Below, piece by piece: positions 1 through 13,500 of a stretch of 64,000 nt of DNA. The DNA comes from Mugil cephalus (lineage: Eukaryota > Chordata > Actinopteri > Mugiliformes > Mugilidae): the NCBI RefSeq assembly GCF_022458985.1, contig NC_061777.1:13605668-13669667 (forward strand), given 5' to 3'. Under the pieces are notes generated by a model, which was given only the letters and a program-made list of their open reading frames with translations, had not been told where the DNA came from and did not search any database. Position 1 is the stretch's first letter. Every line of letters begins with the position of its first letter. The position numbers and the translations under genes were made by a program.

Positions 1-11
1 ACAAAACACAC

Positions 12-3000
12 CTGACTTGCAAGGCACGTATTTCCTTTTGAGGTTTTCCGTCTACTACACCATTGTTAAGACTCCAAACACGGATTTGTTGGTGAGATGG
101 GATCCCATAGCATGTACTCGTGGTGTCTTCCACAGCTGTGCTTGAGTTCAGGGTCGCAACTGGAACTGTGACAAACATTTGGTCAGAACCACTAAAAGTC
201 AGTTGTCAGAACATCATAAACTTAAATATAAATAAAAGAGTGTGATGTACTTAAGCTGATGTTCACCCAGTCTGAAATGCTAAATAGATCTGGGTCTCCG
301 CTCTTTGCCACATATGTGGCCGTTATCAAAGCTGATTGCAGAGTAGTAATCGTCTCTCTGGAGAAGAAAAATATCACATTTAGTCGTGCAAATGCAAATA
401 TATACATGTATAGCTCAAACATCTCTTTGATTCTCTCGTGTACAACATCCAAACACACAACTTCGATTTAATATTATTATTAATAATTACATTTTTTAAA
501 TATTTAAGCTGTCTATTTTTGTATTTAACATTTTTATCTCTTGTATGCACAGTCCTTTAAACTCTATGTTGCGGCAACACTGCAAATCTCCCCCCTGTGC
601 CATAAGCAGAGGATCATCTTGCTGAGTTACTGACCTCAGGAGATCACACTGAGTCAGATTCTGCTGGCTGATGGGGAGCTGACATCCTGATGTTGAATTC
701 TCTCCAAACAGAACTGGTTTCTTCTCAGCAGTAGAACAGAGTCCGTCGCTCACTAGTAACCAGATCAGGAAAGACAAGTTGTCTTTTAGTTTGTTTAGAC
801 TGAAACGTAAGTAATTCACCACTGAGCTACAGTATTTAACAACATGATTTAATATCTTTTACCTGGTTTCCAAATATTGATTGACGTCCTCTGTACTGAG
901 CCTGTATTATTTCCCAAAGTGTCAAGTATTCCAGCAATAACAGGTCTTCCCACCTGATAACCTGACAATTAAAATGAGTGTGTGTGTGTTATCCTCAAAT
1001 AGTCAAATAGTTCACTTACAGCACTATTTCAAAGAAGAGGTACTTATTTTCTTGTTCTTACCTGGGTTACCTGAGCGGGGTTCAACCATGACTCCTCCAT
1101 TTAGAAACACAGCAGAATACTTTGTAGTCAAGGTTACTGTTTGGATGACAAAATAACAAAAAATGAGCGTCTATATTAACCTGATCTACTGACTGGTGAT
1201 AAGTCAAATTATGGACAAGCAGTACAGGCACTTACCGCTACCATTAAAGGCGATGGTCCCAACAGTGCGTGTCAGTGTTATGCCTGTGATGCCATTTCCT
1301 TTCCAGTAGAATTTGTAATCCAGCGCTAAGGTCACGTTTTCACACACCACCCTCTCATCTTCAGAAACATATCGACACATATCATCATTAAGGTTCAACT
1401 ATTAGCGTTAAGTCGTTTACTCAGTGATGTTTTGTCTCTGTACCTGTAGAGGCAACTGCATCTCTTTTGGAAATAAACGGACTGAGGTCAGTGGCCACTT
1501 CATCCGTTAGATCCACACTGACGTCACCTGAAATATATTAAAAAAGAAAAAAGCTTGAATATAAGGAGCTTCACAATTTTATACAATATTCTTGTTAGGT
1601 GAAACCTACCTCCTAAACCATTATTCAGTGTAATGCTTAAATGTGTGGGTAGTGTCTGTAAGGGAGATGCAGTTGGGCAGGAGCGTAGCAGGGTCATGCA
1701 GTCGACTTTAAAATCTTTCAAAAATGCTACTGGAGCATTGTTGACACATTGCCCGAAGCCCTTCTGTTAAAAAAATATATACATTAGTCATCCGATTGGT
1801 TATTTTAGCCTTGGAAACACATACAATGCGAACTTTAATCTATAAGACCACATAGTGTAGTAGACTCAACTAACCTGAGGAATAGTGAAGTACTGGTTCT
1901 TTAATGTGAGAATAGGACTTCCTTGAATATAAACATTAACTGCCACTGGAGCAGATAAAATAGGACTTTGGAAGGATGGGCCAGGCCTGGGTGATCTAAA
2001 GAGGCCAAAAGATAAATTATGACAACATGACACAGAAATAACAAAAAGAATATATATTTTTTAAGTCCTCTCTCACATCGTGTCTCCCTGGTAAAAGAGG
2101 CCAAGGTATGGGTTGTTTTCAGGCGGAGAAATGACACATAAAAATGGATACCAATCCGGAGAGTTTTCAGAGGACTGCACAGAGCACTGATAGTCTGGAG
2201 CAGGAGACACCTGTCCACCAAAGGGCCCCGGTAGACAGTGGGACGCAAACAACTTCAAATCTTCATTGGAACAGTCCTGTTAACATAAAAACGCACAAAA
2301 TGCGTTGATTAGTACAGAGGGAATAGAAAACCAGCATATTCTTACCCCCCCATACTGTACATACCTTATCACAACAGCAACGTACATCACATACTCTCAA
2401 TGTCAGGTCACAAGGACAAGGGCCCAGTGGTTGGTAGACTTGGTTTGGAATGACTGTTTTATTGTCTGAAATGGACAACCAATTCTTACGTTCAGGAATC
2501 TGGCACTCTTCTTAAGACGAAGGTGCGTTGTGATGAGACACATTTGAATTACCAGATCCAGCATTAGCGGGAAACAACAGGGCGTGTATCCTGGCACGGA
2601 CCAACAGCGACGCCTGCGGTGCGCCGTCCACACAGGCAGACACCTGAAGGGTTCCCAGGTAACACAGCGGCCCAGGACAGCAGTCTGTGTTCGTATCATT
2701 CTCACCACACAGGCGCAGTTCCTTATTCAGCTTCAGTTGAACTCGAAGTGCAGTCTGCGACGACAAACATGGACATATGGAAGACAGATGTTCAGATAAC
2801 AGAATCACCAAAGGAATATTGTACTACCACAGATCCTTACATCATATTTAAGGATTATTTTGACATAATCAGTTTATATGATTGGATTTTCACCTTTCCC
2901 AGAGGCTCGCTTGTGATCGTCCACTGTGTTGACTCTGCTATACATGATGGAGGACCACTGCTCCCTGTAAAAGAGATTTTATACGTTCACATAACTTCCT

Positions 3001-3493
3001 CACCTTAATCTAGTCAACTGACTGAACCATGCACCACATATTGTGGTAGCAGCTGTACTCTGTTGGTGGATGGCTTGTGTAACTATTATTTTATTCCGTT
3101 ATTTGTTATGCTTTTACCTGTTGTGTTGGACGGAGAAACAGTCCTCAGATTCAAAGACACGCCCGAGATGTTTCCAATCAAATACGCACTGACCGTAGGT
3201 CCCGTAGTAGTTAAAAAGGAAGGCTGGAAAACTGTGAAGATAACAGTGACATTACTGGTTACTTTCTTTTCATATTTGTTGCATTAATTAACTTAAATAT
3301 ACACCTTTAGCAGCTGAGCAATAGTTAACATGCTAGCTTTTTTGACGTAGGTGACGTTCGCTCTTTTAATGCACCACATCTATAGACTTGTCTTACCGAC
3401 AGTGTTTTGAGTTTGAGCCGAGCTAATGGAGAATGAAACGTAGGCGACCTGTAAAATGAAAGCAGAAAACACTGTATGAATCACATTAGCCAT
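12..3493 (-). CDS. tctn2: tectonic-2, 5' 15 coding exons (C-terminus off left edge)
   Basis: Tectonic-2 is a secreted or membrane protein of the MKS/B9 complex at the ciliary transition zone, where it supports ciliogenesis and Hedgehog signalling. Reading the minus strand, GT-AG exons join in one frame: 3397-3493, 3118-3231, 2894-2964, 2553-2754, 2365-2465, 2077-2276, 1875-1995, 1610-1763, 1444-1527, 1236-1358, 1062-1136, 863-961, 635-752, 251-357, 12-165, giving about 606 residues. The start codon at 3493 opens a hydrophobic signal peptide (residues 1 to about 26). The family signature is the cysteine cluster [17 protein letters not shown] near residues 176-193, preceded by [12 protein letters not shown], which matches TCTN2 better than TCTN1 or TCTN3. 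The motif KPVLFGEN also fits TCTN2. Human TCTN2 is about 697 residues, so roughly 90-100 residues, including the C-terminal membrane segment, lie beyond position 1. The frame is intact throughout. Confidence 0.93.
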
Positions 3494-3685
3494 TTGGTTC
3501 TCCTCAGGTCATGAAGTCGACATATTTGTAAACTGTTCGTGATGTCTTAGCAACGCAGATATTAGCCAATCACAGCCGAGAGACGGTCTTGCTCTGGAGA
3601 AAAGAGGTAAATGCGAATGAGCAACAGCGACCCCCCGCGGTGTGGAGTGGTAGATCATAGAGTCGCTGAGCAAATTTTACACGTT

Positions 3686-3686
3686 T

Positions 3687-3719
<33 letters not shown>
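3686..3719. repeat. (TTG)n microsatellite
   Basis: About ten uninterrupted TGT/TTG units, followed by a T-rich tail. Likely polymorphic in length. Confidence 0.9.
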
Positions 3720-3740
3720 GTTTTTTCAGTAAGTGACATC

Positions 3741-3944
3741 TCAGTCGCAATTTAAAAGATGTACTACAGGAACCATTGGAAACTGTACCACTGTCAGAAC
3801 TGATATAGTTTCAGTCACCTTCTCCCAGAGTTCAGCAGCCCCCAGACTTTCCCAAACAAGTTGTGCAAAGAAGTCAATGATTCCATGACAGCAGAATGAA
3901 CAATATGGGTCAGGAGTGACAGTCCATTTAGGTGACATATACAT
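3741..3944 (-). mobile_element. possible L1-type LINE relic (C-terminal end of ORF2)
   Basis: The minus strand keeps about 65 open codons containing a DPYCSFC-type zinc knuckle-like start and the segment ESLGAAELWEKVTETIS. This resembles the cysteine-rich C-terminal region of L1-clade reverse transcriptase proteins, which usually reads CxxC, then H, then CP, then FWxxV. One expected histidine-cysteine pair is degraded. It is short and unsupported by flanking RT motifs, so the assignment is tentative. Confidence 0.35.
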
Positions 3945-4483
3945 TGGTGGTTTGTGTTATTTCGAAAGTCTAAAAACATTATGCCAAATTGTTTTCCAGT
4001 CGAAATCCCCCCCCCAATTCAGTGATATCTCTGTGGCTCAAATGTCATTTTGAATAGTTTTGCTGCAACTGTTAAATTTCTGTCCACTATGAATGTTATG
4101 TTCTATAATTGATTGTTTTTCTTACTTTTGTCGCTTTGTTTTTATTTCTGCTTACTTTCTTTAGAATTGAGTCAGTTATTCATTCACTTCTTATTCATCT
4201 TTTTTCTCGTTGAGGATAATTGCTGGTTTTGTTTTGTTATTTGTCAATTTATATGATTTTTTTATTTGCACTATGATTGTTGCTTTCTAAGTGTATTTTT
4301 TTTTTAATATGACCCCAGCAATAAAGAAATGGTTCGTTTGATTGCATTGCACTAAAGGTTGCAGGAATGGTAATAATCCTATGTGCCGGCAGATCCAGCG
4401 TTACACAGGAAAAACAAACAAACAAAAATATGATTACACATTACATTGATAATAAAATTCAGCTTACTTTGGACACAGCATAT

Positions 4484-4499
4484 CCTCCAGGTGGCAGCA
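4484..4499 (+). promoter_or_regulatory. CTCF-like motif
   Basis: The sequence CCTCCAGGTGGCAGCA agrees with the vertebrate CTCF core (CCASYAGRKGGCRS) at most informative positions. It lies about 100 bases upstream of the THADA-family start codon. This is a motif match by eye; binding is not shown. Confidence 0.3.
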
Positions 4500-4593
4500 T
4501 GTCGCCGTTTTTATACGATGAGCACCGGACTTAAGACAGTAGAAGAAAAACTGTGGGTCACGTGGCCAAGCAGCGCTCCAGCGTGCTGTCAAT

Positions 4594-7500
4594 GTGTCCG
4601 ACAATACTAAACATTTCTCCTGTGGCGTTATTGAAATAATGTTGACGTTTGAATATCTGATGACCAGTCTGCAAGGCTGTGTGATCAGCGGGGATGAAGC
4701 CTCTCAACATGTCAGCCAGACACTCAGGCGGTTTATTGATACACTGTCTGAATCCTCCAGGTTGGTGTCTAACCTCAACTTCGCCATCCTTACAATTGTT
4801 TATAAACGCTGCATTTGTCGCACGTCTGTGGTGAATAATTATGTTTTGGATGGACAGGAGTGCTGTCAAAAGGTGCAAGGAGCGCTGTTTAGAGGAAGCC
4901 TTCCAGCTGCTCAGACAGATTTCAGAGGAGCAGCTCCGAGATTTAGAGGAGAACCATCTACTGCTTCTGGTCAAACTCCTCTTGTCCCTGCAGCTGCAGA
5001 TGGTCAACATCTCCACAGCCTGTCGTAAAGTGGACCAGGTAAGCCCTACACTAGATCTGTTCACTCTGCGTAAAGTCTAAATGGAATCTCACTGGCACTT
5101 TGCCTTTGCTTAACAGATGCTGCAACATTTGGCGAAGGTGGACCGCCAGCTGGTGTTTAGAGAAACCCTCCACTGTTTTCACTCCATACTCAACGGCGAG
5201 CAGGTACAGAGCTGTTGCCTCACGCGTGTTTGTTATGTACATTCATGAAGGCAACGTAGATCATTTTTACTTCTTCTCTTTTTCAGATGACTTTCGAGGA
5301 TTTGCAGAAAGGTCAGTTCTGGCTAAACACGATGCATTACTTTAATATGTAAATACATCCACACTCAAGATTTTGTTATCTTTTGAAACCATTTTTAGCC
5401 TGTATGTTCCTGGAAGACAGCACCGTAGGCCGCGAGGTGTGCAGGGAGTCACACGTGTCCTTGCTGAGCAAAGTGTCCGAGTTATTCCCTGTTGTACTGC
5501 AACAAGAATCCCTGAGAGATGGACCGCTGTGTTACATCACTGTCAAGGTACACGTAGAGCAGTGTGCATCGTGAAATCTTTGAAGCCGTTGTAAAATCAT
5601 TGCATGGTCTTTTTTTTTTTTTTTTTTACTGACCTGAGCGCTGCAATCTCTCCAGGTGTGTTTGCAGATATTTCAGCTGCTGTCTACTGAGGTGGCTCCT
5701 CTAGTGTGGCAGAAAGATCACGGCAGCGCAGCAGTGCAGAAGATCCTGCAGGCTCTCGTGGACGTTATACTTGGACAGGTATGAACTCAGAGCCACTCAT
5801 TTAAAAGCAAAAAAAAACAGAAAGGTATGTGTTGTATTATCGTCTCATCGGCCGGTGTTTTCCTGACTTGCAGTGCTGCAACAGGGACACTTGTCTACTG
5901 GCAGGCACCGCTGTGGCCATGCTGATCAACACATCCTCAGAGATTTTAGCTGGAGGAGCTGCAGCCTGGAGTCTTCTGCAGGTCTCTCACTCAGGTATAT
6001 GGCACAAGCAAGAATGGAAACAGTTGTAATCGCCGTTGCCCTGTATTGATGTGTGCGACACATTCTATAACTGAGTGTGAATACCTAAAGGCTCCCAACA
6101 GAAGAGCTGCGATTCCTGTTATTTCTCAGAGCCCTGGCTGCTGACTGTTGGCGTTCTTCAGGTACAGTGCAACCCCACAGGGAAGGACGGAGTGGACAGG
6201 CTAGCTGTGAGCAAGGGCCTCCTGACCTGCTGTCGCCCCCTCATCTTGCTCAGTTCACGCCACGACGACGCAGATGTAAATCCACTCAAAAGATCACGCC
6301 AGAATCACGCTGTACTTTTGTTTGCGTTTCAGTACCAAATCCGTGTTGCTTTCTTCTCAGACGTGTTTGCTGCTGAAAGGCTTGTTCCCTCTGGTCTATG
6401 CTTTGTGCGAACAGAAGCTGGATTGTCACTACTTTGTCTTTGAAGGTGAGTAAAGTCCAGGTCTGTTTGTGCATGCGTTTAAACGGTGATAATCCAATAT
6501 GACATGTTGTTGCAGTGTTAACACTGTGGCTGAAGAAGGTGAAAGAATGCCTGGCTGATCTCTGGAAGATGACGGGCGTTCGCCTCCTGCCCGACGACAG
6601 CAGCCTACTGCAGCAGCTCATGCACGTGATCTGGACCAATGCGGAAAGTCCAGTAAGTCGATAAGTGTCATTAAAAAGAAATGTTCCTTTTGAAATACGC
6701 GCACACTCAAATTTACTGTGGATTTCACTTCAAATACAGTCGAGATATTTCAGTTTACTAATGAATAAATAATAAAACCGTCCACTGATGCTTCCTGCTG
6801 TAACAGACGTATTATTGAAGCTCTGTTTTCCTGTTGATGCTGCGTTCTTCTCAGATAGACACAGCCAGTGTTGTTTATCTGTCTTACTGTGCATTGGCAG
6901 GTGGAAGGGGTGTCAGAATTTGCGCGCAGTGCCTTTTCTCTGCTGCTGGACCTCTATGAGAAGGACTGTGAGCACTTTGGTGCCACAAAGAAGACTTTTT
7001 ATCTTACCCTGCTTCAGCGAATAATGACACTACCCTGGGAAGCCAAAGCCAAATATCATCGCCTTTGCGCACTGCTGCCATATTTGGGTGCTGACGCGGT
7101 GAGGATTTAAGGGCTCATAATGCTCAACGTAATTCAACATGGTGATTCTGATCTCTTTGTTTTTTTCTTTCATCAATCAGTTACTGGATCAATATACAGA
7201 GATACCCAGCCACCTCCTGAAGTGCTTGTCGAACAATCACTTGTCACCGTGCGGGTCTGAGCTTTACAAAAGTCTGATCCAGCAGCAGAGGCGAGAGCTA
7301 TGTGATCTCTCACAAACAACTGCCCCTCACAGTGAGGTGGATCTGGCCAATCACTGGGCGAGACGCTGGCAGCCCATCCTTCACGGGGCCCTCACGTCGG
7401 AAGTGACCCTTCTGCAGAACAACGGCTCAACGCACTTGTTACCGTGCACCTTTCAGGTTTTCCCATCTGCTGTGCACCATCTGCTGGCCTCACTGGACCC

Positions 7501-10500
7501 GTACTCTCCCGGCCACCTCCACGCCTGGGCCTGCATCCTGAGCTCATATCGGGCCGTGACCGGTTGCTCGCCGTGGGCTCTACAGGGTAGTTCCACTGTG
7601 GAAACCCTCTGGCTCGCTCTGGGATCTGCAGATGACAAAGTCCGTCTTGCTGCCCTCAGTCTGCTCTGCTGCTGCCCAAAGACCAAGGACACTCCATCCA
7701 CAGAGGAGATGGCGATCATGAGGACGTTCATTCCTCAGAACCTGAACTGTGAGTCCTCGCCGTTCCGCCAACATTTCCAGGCCGGGGTGAGGAGGTTTCT
7801 GGTTCGTATCAGAGATGGCTGCTTGGCATATGTCAAAGGACAGAAGAGCAAAAAGAAAGGAGGTGCCACCCACTCGGAGAGGACAGAAGATTTACTGGAG
7901 CAGGGAATAGGTGAGAAACTAGACAGATAATGATTTATTTAACTATTAATTGCATTTTCTAAATAAATCCTTCCATTCTTTGATTTATTTTAAGTCACAC
8001 AAATTGTTTTCTGTGTCTACAGGGTTTGTGGAATGGTTGAGTCAGCTTCCGTACGGCTACCTGGCACCAGGACACAGTTATCAGAGGAAGAAGACTGCGC
8101 TGCTGTTGCTCTCTGCGGTGCTGGAGACCTGCACAGACACCTGGAGCCCAGACAAAAAGAAGGGACAGCCTCCAGGTCAGTCTGGAAAACTAGAAAGTAC
8201 AGACACAAAAACTATGCACATATTATGTAGTGCTAAGGCTTAGGTCTAAGCAGAAGTCCTGCATAATGTCATTGTGTGTTTTGGCTAAATAAATTAAATA
8301 ACTAAATTATCATTGCAGCAAATATGGGCTCTCTTATTAACTGTGCCAGACAAAGAGGACAGTGGGATTTCTTCTGCAGGACAAAACAGCTTGTTCTTAT
8401 TAGCTGTTTGGAGGATTCCACAAATGAGGTAGAGTTTCCTCATATTTCACAGATATCGTTGAAATGGATTGAAGTTGAAGATAAGGTGATTGTTGTTGTT
8501 ATTGCTTTTTCAGATTCGGGAGCTATCAGCTGGCTGCTTATTGAGATTTTTCCCTCCTAGTTTCCCCGATGACGTCGCCGAAGTGCTGCACACGAGAGCC
8601 AAACAGCTCGTGTGCAGTCCCCGTGTGCAGGAGGCTCAGATGGGAGCTCTGATGATGAAGGTCCTCCTCCAGAAGTAAGCCTCGCTCTGTAGTTATTCTT
8701 ACTCAGAGCTATGTCTGCTTTACACGAGAAGAATAATCAGCGTTTGTCCTCTCCAAAGGTCACCAGAACAGAGGGAGGATTGCAGGCTGAACTGTAACGT
8801 TGCTGTCGACAGTGTGAGTGACCTAAAGGCCTCCAGCACGGTCAGAGTCCTGGCGAAGGAGCTAGAGGAGCATTATCAGACAGCCAAGGCAGACATGATG
8901 CTCGCTGCCAGAACCAAGCCTATTCACGGTGAGAACTAACAGATATTCATCTCATGTTTTGTTTTTTTTACAGTTGTGTAAATCCTGTCATGGTTGTTGT
9001 TGTTGTTGCAGGGATACTAAGTGCCCTTCAAAAGTGTCTGCTTGAGACACCCAATAGTGTCTCTGATTCACTCGACTGCCGTCTAAAGACTGATATCCTG
9101 AACCTGCTGGAGAATATCTCTCTGCTGCTTCTCGGCGTTCTGTACGGAGGCCGGGATGCTTGTGCCACTGAGAAGGGTGATGGAACATTCTGCAGAAACA
9201 AACCTAATTAACTGAATTTGCAATTTTGATGACACAGATCCCTTCTTCTTCTTCTACTTCTGTTTTTTTTCTTAGATGCCCCGCCTTCTTTTTGTGACAT
9301 GGGAAATGCAATCAGCACTTTGATATCCCAAGCTTCAAACGACGGAGGCCAAGCAGACGGAGAGGAGTGTGTGCTCCTGTCTGAAGAGCACAGCCTTGTT
9401 CTCACCTGCTGCTGGGTCTCTCTGAAGGTGAGCAGAGCAAGTTGCCCATGAACCAGAGGGCTTAGGCGTACGGATCACATGCCAAAGTGTCCTCACTGAA
9501 ATAAGAAATAGTTTTTGTGTGAATGTGTTTGTGTTAATCAGTAGGTAGATGACAAACCTGACGCTTAATCAATACTATTTGCTGTTGTGTTTTTTTTTTA
9601 ATAGGAAATAGGAATATTTCTTGGTTCTCTGGTGGAGGTAATTCTCACAGAATCCAAAGAAAACAGCAAGTCCCTTCTAACTAAGCAGGATCTAATGAGA
9701 GCATCAAACATATTCAAGAATATTCTTCTTAAATGCCGCCACTGGGTAAGTTTTTCCAAATCCGTTAAGAGACTTGACTCTCTGCAACTCTCCGCGTCTC
9801 ATGCTGAAAGCCCTACTCTTCCACACTAGGGGGCAGTGGAGGGATGCGGCGTTGGCTTCACCAAGTTCTGCGCCTGTCTTCTGAGCAGCAGTGATCCAGA
9901 GCTAAGGGATATCCCAGCCCAAATGCTGAAACAAGTCAGTAATGATACACGCTCATAGCCTTTAATGAGGGGAGATCCGTGACCTCTGGCTTATAGATTT
10001 CCCCCTCTTCTATCTCTTTACAGGGACTGCAAGTTGTACAGTGCCTTCGCTCTACGTCTGTGACCCGACGGGCTGCAGGGTTGCCTATGCTGATCCTCTG
10101 CGTCCTGTCAGCAGAGGAGGCCAGTAAAGCGAGACCACTGTTAGCCCACAGCATGCAGACCCTACTGGAGACGGCCAAAAGCCCTCTAAATGAGAACTGG
10201 GACCAAACATTGGACCTACCACAGGTCTGTAAGACCCAGCAGCAAAAATGAGGACACTGGTCCTTTGAACCTCAAAAGACAGATGTGATCACGTCATTTT
10301 TTTTTTTTCTTTTCCGTTACAGGTGTGCGCTGTTCACACTCTCCAGGCACTAGTGCGGGGCGCAAGTCTGGGAGTAGCTGTCCTTCAGTTTGCGCCTGCT
10401 GTCGCCATCTTGTCACTCACTCTGCTCAGCTCTCCCTGCTGGGCCATGAGGAATGCAGCTCTGCAACTTTACAGTAACACACTGACACATTTCTGACTTT

Positions 10501-13500
10501 ACTTTTGATTTTGTATTTGTAACAGGAAGACTCTCATTAGCATTATTAGCATTAATCTGACCTGTATTTCTGCCATTGTTTAAATGTCAGAAAATTAAGG
10601 TACTACTTTAGCTGAACAGTGAACTTTGCTCGTTTCTGTTGATTGAAGCCATTAAGATATTATCTGAAATATTTCTGCACTGACTTGACACTACAGTAAC
10701 TGAGCTCTTTATCCAGGTTCGCTGTGCTCTCGAATGCTTGGCCAGAGGTCAAGCAGCGAAGAGGCTGGCCCCACCCAGCACGCCATGTCCCCTCCTGCCT
10801 TCTTCTTCCACTATCCTGCGCTCCAGCCGTTCCTACTGGCCGAGCTGAGGGGGGCAGCACAGGACCTCGGCGGGCCACCCAACGAGGCCAAGCTACACCT
10901 CCAGCCCTCGCTCTATCCCATCCTCACGCTGTTAGCGCAACTCCAGCCTGGCGTCCAAGACTCGACAGAGTAGTTACTGTTTATTTATCCTTCAGACAAT
11001 TTCATTAGAGCTAAACTCTGAAGACAGATGGTTTAAGGAAGAGTTTGTTTTTTCTGACATTTTGGGAAATATGCTCATGTGCTTTCTTGCCAAAGGTGAT
11101 CAGATCTAAAAATGTAACTGGAGCCAGCTTCCAGATTTTTTTTTTGGGATAAATCCTGCAGATAAAAACACCTGGCCTAACCAGATTTCCAAGAAATGGT
11201 CCAGCACATAGCTCGGATAAAAGCCATTTCATGTTATTTTGTACTAACTGAAGATCTCCATAGATGCTGGCACCTGGGTTTTGTTACGTCTCCTCGGTCT
11301 TTATCCCACTAAGCTATGTAGCTTCTTATTGCCTTAATCCTCTTAAAATTAAAAATGGGCATATTTACCAAATGTGGAACTCTTTGTTTTTTAGTTTTAC
11401 ACTGCATTTACACCAAACAGTTGAAAAGGAACATTTTTCATTCATTAATGTCCATTCTGAATCTGGCTTTTCCTCTACTAGGACTTTGTCGAACTTCCTC
11501 CCTCCTTTACTCCAGCTGGCTGCCAGTCCTATTTACAGTGTGAGAGTGATGGCCTCTAAGGCTCTGGTTGCCATGACTCCCCCCTCAGAGTACATGACCA
11601 TCCTCATCAAACTCACGGCTCGGCTGCCAAGTCCGCAGGAGCGCTGCTGTCACAACCAGCTTCACGGACAGCTGCTGCAGATCAAAGCTGTTCTGGAAAG
11701 AGCTCTCTGCACGGACAGGTGAGACTTGAAAGAGCTGTTTATTCATTCATCACACGCTTTCGGGCTTGTAAAATGCCCGGTTCATGCAGTCAGCAGACGC
11801 CGGCAGGCTTTGAAATCCTGCTGTGTTTCCATTCGCAGTGGTCCTCCCGATGACCTGCGTGAGGTGCTGAGCGGGGTGTACGACTCGCTGTGGCTAGCGA
11901 CCGAGGCTCAGCGCTGCCCCCTAGTGAGAGCAGCCTACCTTGGAGTGGTCCACTCTTTGAGGGGCCTCTGCTGTGAGAGTTACCTAACACAGCTCAGTGA
12001 CACACTGATGTGTGACCTCCAGACACCCCAGCAGGGGCTTCAGGTATGTGACAGTGGACATTATAGGCTTTTATTAATAGTATAGATGCACAAAGGCATG
12101 GGTCTTTCTGTGGAAGTTACTTAGACATGTACCATCCACCTAGATCAGACCAGACGCCCCCACCTCACAGCAATGACACTCCTTGATGACAGTAGCCATT
12201 CCTAGCAGGATGCAACCTGATACAGACACAAACAAACAGTTTAGGTAACTCAAAAAACACGAAGAACAGCACAAGGTGTTGACCTGGCCTCTAAATTCAC
12301 TAGATCCCAAACTGATCAAGTATCTGTAGGATGAATCACAGAGGTCCCTCCCCTCAAACCATAGGACCCAAACGCCCCCACTAACCTGTGTCCACAGGAC
12401 CCCTTCAGAAGGACCATGTCCATTTTAAATCCATGATATGACATGACATGTCCATGATAAATCATAACTCTTTTGAAGGCACAAGGGAGACCTACACAAT
12501 ATTCTGAAAGTGGTCATAATGTTATGCCTGATAGGTATATCTACCATCTGCATCAGCTAGTTCTATAAACTGCAAGGACACAGACATGCATTTGAGGGTG
12601 TGCTGGCTCAATGCTGTGGTCAAGTGGTGGTCTAATTCCTAATTTATAATTATGCTGTAGGGAAACAGAGGGAAACTGTGTTGTTAGGTGATATCAAACT
12701 TTGCAAGGAAATGAGAAAAAAAACACCCAAATAATATATGTTGGATGTGTAAGTCAATCATAATATGAAGGCAATTTAAAAAAAAAAAAAAAGCTTTTCA
12801 GGGCCCTTTAACCATATCCTCAGAGTCTTTCTCCTCATCTCTCCAGGTTGGGTTGTCATCCTTCCATCAACAAGCCATCCACTTCCTTTGTGCAGATCTT
12901 AAGTGGGCATGTCAAGTCTGGGACAAGTTCTCAGCATTAAGCCCTGACCTGAGGCTCTCGCTGGTTACGTGGGCGCAGGACGGGCGGGGTTTGGAGCAGA
13001 CTGGCCTGAGAGGAGTGATCCGAAGGGTTTTGCAGGTAAAATATGATCCACTTCCTAAAGGACAAAGAGGGCGGCCTTTCCGAAAAACCAGTCTAGCGGT
13101 TTCAGTCTTAACAACCTCTTAGCAACACAATGAGAGGAAACTTTGGAGATGAAGATAGGCTTATGATATAATCCCATCTGAGGCTGAAATCTGTCTGGAG
13201 ATCCTTTTTTCCCTCATATGAAAATGGGTGTGTCTTTAAACTATAATAGTTTATAATCATGGAGAGTGAAGTACAGCCATGCGGAGATTATGTGTTCTTT
13301 TATTATTTTTTTGCAGTGTTAAAGTTCACATAAGTGATTTATATGAACTCTCTGGCATGTTGCAGTATCTCTAGAACACACCTTTACGTGTTTTTGCTAT
13401 TTTTACTCTCACTTAGTTAACCTGATAACACAGTAAAGATTATGACTACTGTTTATGTGGGCCGGTCATATACTGAAGAAGTGAAAAGACCATAATGCTC

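Larger units (their letters stand above)
3494..4593. promoter_or_regulatory. head-to-head intergenic region between tctn2 and the THADA-family gene
   Basis: The two start codons are 1.1 kb apart on opposite strands, so both promoters must lie here unless untranslated first exons exist. I see no TATA box at a convincing distance. GC-rich patches sit close to each gene, and the middle is AT-rich and repeat-derived (TTG microsatellite, possible LINE relic). Shared bidirectional control is an inference from layout only. Confidence 0.45.

Noticed and set aside
1359..1398. 5' extension of the tctn2 exon to an acceptor at 1399
   Set aside because: Joining there gives an in-frame stop; the acceptor ending at 1359 keeps the frame and the family match.
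4558..5064. 168-codon open frame, minus strand
   Set aside because: Antisense of THADA-family exons 1-2 and the intron between them.
6070..6129. Earlier acceptor for the exon ending at 6275 in the THADA-family gene
   Set aside because: Using cccaacag before 6130 puts the downstream block in the wrong frame; the acceptor tatttctcag at 6129 restores it.
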